From NCBI RefSeq assembly GCF_013426205.1, contig NC_089422.1, positions 6,909,001 through 6,973,000 on the forward strand: 64,000 bases of DNA, in the 5' to 3' direction. A program made the position numbers and the translations under genes. The notes under the pieces are model-generated. The model saw only the letters and a list, made by a program, of their open reading frames with translations. It was not told where the DNA came from and ran no database searches. Below, one piece after another: positions 58,584 to 64,000 of this stretch. Source of the DNA: Metarhizium brunneum (taxonomy: Eukaryota; Ascomycota; Sordariomycetes; Hypocreales; Clavicipitaceae). Numbering within the stretch: position 1 is the first letter of the stretch; each line of letters opens with the position of its first letter.

Positions 58584-61470
58584 GACGGGCAGCTGGGTCT
58601 CGGTAAGCGGCAACACGTCGTTCAGTTTTTTTTTTAAATTTTAATTCTGTGGTAGTAGAAGATAAGGCATGACAGGCCCTTATAGCAGGATAAACTTGAA
58701 CAAAAAGCAATACGGAGTTGGAAAAACCAGTCTTTGGCACATGGGCTCCCAGCCACGCAGTGTGTCACTCAACGACCGCATGTCGTCTCCCGCGCACCAG
58801 AATGGCGACCCCAGCGTCCCTTTCCCAGAATTAGAGAGATTGTCTCAATTCACATACGGAGCAATGAGCTGTGGATGGCGGTGGCAACACCATTCTTGAA
58901 AAAAGAGGAGGATATGATTCACCTACTTCGGCCAGGTACATGCCGATCACGCAGCACGTTGGCACGACACCATCCTCCCTGCTGCAGGTCTGAGACCAGA
59001 ATTGTGGCTTACATATTGGGATCAGCGGCCCGGAAGCCGGTTCGATTACAAGGGAGCAGTAGTGCCGAACGATCCGAGGCGTGAAGGACGGTCAAGAGGC
59101 GATTCGTGATTTGCAGAAGCTACCACGGAATGTTGGAGGGAAAAAAGAAGAAGAATAGATTCATTCGGACGTTGAATGAAGAACCTTTGAGATTCTTGGA
59201 GGAAACAGGGCATGACACCGTGTTAACACGACCATGGGCACTAAATGAGAAAAAAATGTCACAAGGCGCTATGGTACTTGGATCATTATACACTGCTGAT
59301 TCTTTTTGTGCCGTCGCTTTTAAGTGTCCACATGGTTGGTGGCATATGAGGTGCGAATGAACAGCGACCCAGCAATTGATGCCCTTGATTGACCTATTTC
59401 ACCCCAGCTCAGAATCAGCCATCCGAGACTGGTTGTTGATTTCTCGATGCATTATATTCTCCCCGTGTATGCGGCGATTAATATCGACGAGTTGGACGCC
59501 CAAAGCGACGACCATTGTGCTATTCGAATCTTGTAAAGGGTCAGAATCGTATATATTGTATGCTGCATTATGAAGTTAATTAAAAAAAAATTAAAAAAGG
59601 GGGCTAGATGATCATGCAAGGAATCTAGTAACACTATGCTTTGGCCGCACCTAGGCCGGGGAACCGTAACTACCACACAATACACAGTAAGTACACGCAT
59701 TGCGATGCGTCAGATACACAAGTCGAATTGGTGATTCATAAGATGAAGAAGGACACCAAAGAGCTAGCTATTAAAAAGTAGTAACGCCATGTGCAAATCT
59801 ATGCTCATCGCGGATGGCTATGCTATATTATACTTCAAGAGATTGCGCTCTCAAATCATCGTCCAGCTGTTATTTAGAGCCAGGTTGAAGCTAGACGGGC
59901 TGATTTCCCTGACAGAAGCCCCCTTAGCATCATCACAGGCATGCATCTCAACGACGGCTCAGGGCCAAATAGAATCGCCACGTAACTCAGGGAAGATATC
60001 GGACGAGGATGAGATGCTGTGACGTTCTTGCTGGCTTGGCATAACTGCTTTCATGTTTGAACATGTCTCCGTGCAGTAGAATTTCCAGACTGTCGAGGAT
60101 TTATGCACCTGTAACGTACATGGCGCTTTCGGAATAGCACAAAATACTTGCACGCAAGTTATTCTTGCTTCATCGGCCCCTACCATCCTACAAATGCACT
60201 GAACACCAGCCAGCTCACGTCTTGGGCGATTCAAAGCGGTAGTACTCCGTAGAAAAAAGTGCCACGGTAGCATGATGAGCAGACCTTTCGAACCAGGCCC
60301 CGTCCCGTCTTGCAAGTTCTTGCTGCACCAGACATTTCGGGAGCCAACATTGAAGACAAAGGGCCTCGGAACCAGCCAATCTGGGCGGCGGCAAACAGGA
60401 CCGACAGAAGACGGCTGACACGCATGCCGAACTAGCCATAGGGCAGCACATGGATGCAAAATATCACTTGTGCCAGATGCCCGTGAGGGGGAGGCAGGCG
60501 ACGTATAACATATCAAAAAGGATCAATATGCTGGTGTAACTCTTGCACCGCAGCAAGTGATGCTCCGTCACAACAGCTTGCCGTGTCTCACCACCTCGAG
60601 ATCATCCATCACCACTGGTCTTCCATGGCTATACAGACAGACAGACAGACAGACAGACAACACACCATCCTGCCCCTTTCGTTACGATTCGCACGGAGAT
60701 CCCTTCCCCGCCACAAACTTGGAGCCCGTCGACAGTGGACACAGCCTCGCCCTCAGAGAAATGGTGTCACTGGCTTCGTACCTTCGATGGCCGATTCTGG
60801 CGATCCCTGTCGCGGACTCGAAAGCTGTTGTACACACGCATCAGATTTGGCCCGTGGGCAGTGTATAGAATCCTCGGCCTAACTCTCGCGGAGTGAATCT
60901 TGAGAACCATCACCTCCATGACAGGCAGTCAGAACCGACAATTATCCCCCAATCTGGTTGTTTAGCATACAACGGTTGGACACGCAGGACACGCACCTTG
61001 TGAACCCTGACCCTTGGGAATCTAGAACCTCGAATCTCCAGACTTCATTTCCGCAGGGCTGAAACAATTTAAAAGCCACAGACTTTGCCCTTGCGCTCGG
61101 CCGAAATTGCCCCTGTCCAATCCAAGGATTTATACAGTATTGCCTGAACGAGTTGTGTCATGCGCGGCATCTATCCTGGACTGCAGACTCAACCCTCAGA
61201 TCAAAGCCAAGACGGTATCACCTCCGCCCTTGAGCATGAGCCGTGTTCCATTTACGCAAAATGCACTGGTCATGGCCCATAAATCGGCGACTTGATGGTA
61301 ATGAATGTCTATTCTCAACGCTGCTGACTCGGTAGGCTTGGCCGCCGACGCTTCTGTCAGTCCTACAAATAGGCTGCGCTTGCGAAAGCGCCTGTTTTCT
61401 ATGATATGTCCAAATTGGGTCTACATTCAGAAGAGATATAAAGGACAAGACGGAACAAACACAGAGCTAT
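58584..61470. other. Gene-poor intergenic region
   Basis: 2.9 kb between the six-cysteine gene and the R3H gene. It holds A/T runs (about 58625 and 59580), TACTCCGTA at 60243-60251 and a CAGA microsatellite at 60634. Frames up to 185 codons lack family features. No gene is called. Confidence 0.4.
60634..60659. repeat. CAGA tetranucleotide microsatellite
   Basis: About six and a half perfect CAGA units. A simple-sequence repeat, probably length-variable among strains. Confidence 0.85.
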
Positions 61471-62661
61471 TCAACACATTTCCCACAATGGTCGAGGTAG
61501 CTTCTTTGGCCACGACCCATCGAGTTGGTGGATTTGCTTCAGCCCGATGCATACGACTCGACATGATGTGTTGGTTGGGGTCATGGACGTTGATGCAAGG
61601 CCATAGTAATCAGATATGGCATGGGCCAGCCAGCGCCTGAATGTCATTAGTATCATTCCGTGCCACGTAGGAATTCAATGGTCCCTTACTTGAAAGCCGC
61701 ACTTTCGCCCTCGCCAAAGGAGTCAAATACAAGGCCAGAATCAACTTGCTCCTGGGGAACTGTCCTCTGGGCCCTGCGATGCCGAGCCTCCTTCTTCTCG
61801 CGCAACTCTCGCATTGCACTTTCTCTGCCTACAAAGACAATTTCCTCGTCGTCCGAGTCCAGCTCAGATTCATTAGATATTTCATCGCTTCCGCGCTGTC
61901 GTCGTGCCGACTCCAAACGCCGGTCCTGCTCCTCGAAAAGGAACTGCCGGACAGGATCCTCTATTGCGTGGACCCAACTGCGGATGGCCGGAGTGCGTTT
62001 CGCCATCTCCCGTAGGTCTCGAGGGACTTCACCAACGCCCAGACCGGTAGCACTTCCCGTTTTGAGTTGTTGCTTCTTACGAACGGCTTGAAGCTTGGTT
62101 GTCTTCTCTTCAACTCTCTGTCGGACGCCTCGGTCCCAGAAGTGGGCGAGCTGATACGGAACACGTTGAACTGGATGCGTCGGCCGAACCTCCCAATCTG
62201 CAGCCGCCGGTGGCTGGACGTTGGGAACACCAACGAGCCGGTCTGGACGGTGTGGTAAGCAGCGGATTCGGCCTCAATCAAAAGACAAAGACGGCTGGAG
62301 TATTACCATTTTCCCATCGCCGACGCTGGCGACTCCCTTCCTTACCCTTGAGCAATTCATCTCGGCGCTTCATGCTGTCGCGCCTCGAGGGGGGTCGACG
62401 TGGGAGCGCATTTTCACCTCCAGCCTCGTTGAATGCAACGACACGCGTCTGCTTCTGTGTGGTTGCTTCATTGTCCAGTGGGATAGACAACGGAGTACCA
62501 GTCCCACGCGCAACTGGGGACACGCTCAAAGATTGCAGTGCAGATACGGTCCATGCATCAATATCGATGGCGCCATTTGTGACAGGCGTGGACGGCGACT
62601 GCAAATGGACAGGAATGTTGGTGTGTTCCTCTGGCGGAGGAACTGCACTGTAGATGGCCAT
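61471..62661 (-). CDS. R3H-domain protein with R3H-associated N-terminal domain
   Basis: Likely nucleic-acid-binding protein of a conserved but poorly studied fungal family. Exons 62307-62661, 61690-62242 and 61471-61636, with introns 62243-62306 and 61637-61689 (branch TACTAAT), give 357 aa. The N-terminal associated domain includes RRDELLKGKEGSRQRRRWEN, then RLVGVPNVQPP, YQLAHFWDRGVRQRVEE and LREMAKRTPAIRSWVHAIED. A charged linker with ESELDSDDEEIVFVGRESA follows. The R3H domain spans the last splice: GEGESAAFKRWLAHAISDYY, GLASTS and RVVCIGLKQ. The Arg and His of RWLAH fit the R-x3-H idea. Each splice restores this pattern. Confidence 0.85.
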
Positions 62662-63722
62662 GGAGATAGCGGACGGAGAGCCACAAAGAGAGAGCAGTGC
62701 GCAGAGAGCGAATCAATGGACCAATTCGAGGGACAACGCGGATAGGCGTTCAGTCTTTGTCATAAGAGACCCCTGGAGCCGGCATATGTCGTCTTTAATG
62801 ATGATTGTTGATACGCTCCAGGCTGCAACCAACGTGAGAGTGTCGTCGTGGTATCTATGGAGGGGCGGGCGCATCCTAAAGTACGGAGTAGGCTGTCACG
62901 ACTCACAAGGATCGCAACTGCCATGCTGTGACTCGGCAGCGGGGCCTACGAGGTAAAACGCACGCTGTGATAGGCTAGTATAGGCCAACGATAGGCCCGA
63001 GATAATACATGTACCCCAGAGATCTGTCTGTCATCGGCGATTACGCTGTGCAAGTGTTTGGCCAAGCGCCTTTTTGGCGACGCACAAACACGACTATCAC
63101 CTACCTCATGGCTCTAGCGTTTTGACAGCCACGAATTGTGTTCCGCCCTACTCTCAGTCTGCCCAAAGATCAGGGCAGGAGCCCTCCAAAACGGGCGACC
63201 TTAATATTGACCATACTTGCTGCAGTACGCAGTACGTACATATTAAAAGCATCCTCCTAAAGTCGGAAAGTGAGATGCAAGCACTTAAAGCATGCCCCGC
63301 CAAAAGCAATGTGATACGTACCTTTGTCCAATCGTCATGTCACCAGCCTGACTGGCCTTCACATCAGTAGTTTGAGGAACATGCATAAGTGCTTATAACT
63401 GATCAAAACTGACTCTATTGTAGACTGGGCTCCTGTCTCTATATGACCAATCTCGCCAGTCACGTCAGAGACGGGACAAAGCCATCCTTTCTTCCCGTGG
63501 CAGACGATTGGCTAATGCAGATGTCCCATAACTCCAATAGATTTGGCAAAACGAGAGAATGCAGTTTCTTGGATCTAGTGAAACAACGCAATGCATTTTC
63601 TTTCCATTTATGTCTTCTCGGGAATGCGCATGCCCATAAACAGGAGCAATTATTACAAGAGAACGACCAAAGAACGACAAATCGCGAATTCCCTTGCGTA
63701 CAGTCCAGAACCCAGGCTTTTT
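62662..63722. other. Intergenic region, no gene seen
   Basis: 1.06 kb above the R3H gene and below the last, partial gene. TACGGAGTA at 62882-62890. Nothing else assignable. Confidence 0.4.
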
Positions 63723-64000
63723 CTAGCGTTTCTTGGTAGTTCGATAATTCTTTCGAGGATTTCCAATACCGCCGGGGCGTAATAAAGGCTGGTTCTCCCG
63801 TTCAATAGCCCTTTGCTCTCGTTCCTGAATGTCGTCCAAGTCTTCTTCAGTTTCAGCGTATCGCTCCGGATGTCCCGTGAAAGGGCCCGGCAAGCCTCGT
63901 TCCCATCCCTCGGAATAAGTCCTGCTAGCCAGTGAAGGTCGTGGTGGCGCTGAATTTTGCAGGGAGGAGTACGTGCCGTCGGCATTTTGATTCGACTGTT
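63723..64000 (-). CDS. C-terminal end of a protein cut by the window edge
   Basis: Minus-strand frame open from the window end to a TAG at 63723. It reads as a convincing protein tail: QNADGTYSSLQNSAPPRP, then RGLPGPFTGHPERYAETEED, DIQEREQRAIERENQPLL and a basic end NPRKNYRTTKKR. It is rich in Pro, Glu and Arg and probably cytoplasmic. The family cannot be named from 90 residues. A longer ATG frame here in another phase (63653-63985) is the shadow. Confidence 0.6.
   Translation of the reverse strand, partial: QSNQNADGTYSSLQNSAPPRPSLASRTYSEGWERGLPGPFTGHPERYAETEEDLDDIQEREQRAIERENQPLLRPGGIGNPRKNYRTTKKR

Noticed and set aside
59020..59050. GGTTCGATT resembling a tRNA T loop
   Set aside because: No pairing stem and no other tRNA arms.
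59959..60516. Minus-strand frame of 185 codons
   Set aside because: No signal peptide, domain or biased composition; probably chance in the gene-poor gap.

Overview
The window looks like a chromosomal segment from a filamentous ascomycete, most likely a Sordariomycete of the order Hypocreales; a Metarhizium/Pochonia-like lineage is an inference from gene content and style. It has short introns (about 45-130 nt) with GTAAGT/GTATGT-type donors and CTAAC/CTGAC branch sites, a Pth11-like CFEM receptor, a Zn2Cys6 regulator, small secreted cysteine-rich proteins and a fungal lipoxygenase. There are no bacterial operons, CRISPR arrays or ribosome binding sites. I saw no rRNA, no convincing tRNA and no intact transposon. 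I rebuilt exon-intron structures by hand from splice motifs, and wherever an intron is given the joined frame stays open to the stop.

Layout. 1-13 kb is the accessory-looking part: a CFEM/seven-helix receptor (-), a motif-dense upstream region, a secreted protein of three cystine-knot repeats (-), a 4.8 kb gap with decayed coding relics, and a 1422-aa secreted/membrane repeat protein (+). 13-21 kb has a citrate synthase with a C-terminal PKL peroxisomal signal (-), a membrane protein of unknown function (-) and a SulP sulfate transporter with a STAS domain (-). 22-31 kb is housekeeping: ALG9 (-), NAF1 (+), a secreted M28 aminopeptidase (-) and the GINS subunit PSF2 (-). 32-45 kb has a Zn2Cys6 factor (-) and a lipoxygenase (+) separated by a 6 kb gene-poor gap, then a LYC1-like acetyltransferase (+). 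45-55 kb is a second housekeeping block: prolyl-tRNA synthetase (-) divergent from CCT1 (+), the Rieske protein RIP1 (-) and DDB1 (-). 55-64 kb has a fungal orphan with a possible XPF-like fold (+), a six-cysteine secreted protein (-), a 2.9 kb gap, an R3H-domain protein (-) and the C-terminal end of a gene that runs off the window (-).

The genes do not form one pathway or an obvious biosynthetic cluster. The housekeeping genes act in N-glycosylation, snoRNP assembly, replication, translation, protein folding, respiration and DNA-damage/ubiquitin signalling. The secreted and surface genes (receptor, knottin-like protein, repeat protein, aminopeptidase, six-cysteine protein) suit an organism that senses and works on a host or substrate, but that reading is inference.

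The strongest points for follow-up are a 4-nt micro-exon model in the Zn2Cys6 gene, the three-unit cystine-knot protein, the repeat protein with a five-helix C-terminus, and a dense ACCAGAC plus ATCAATTGAT motif field upstream of the receptor.
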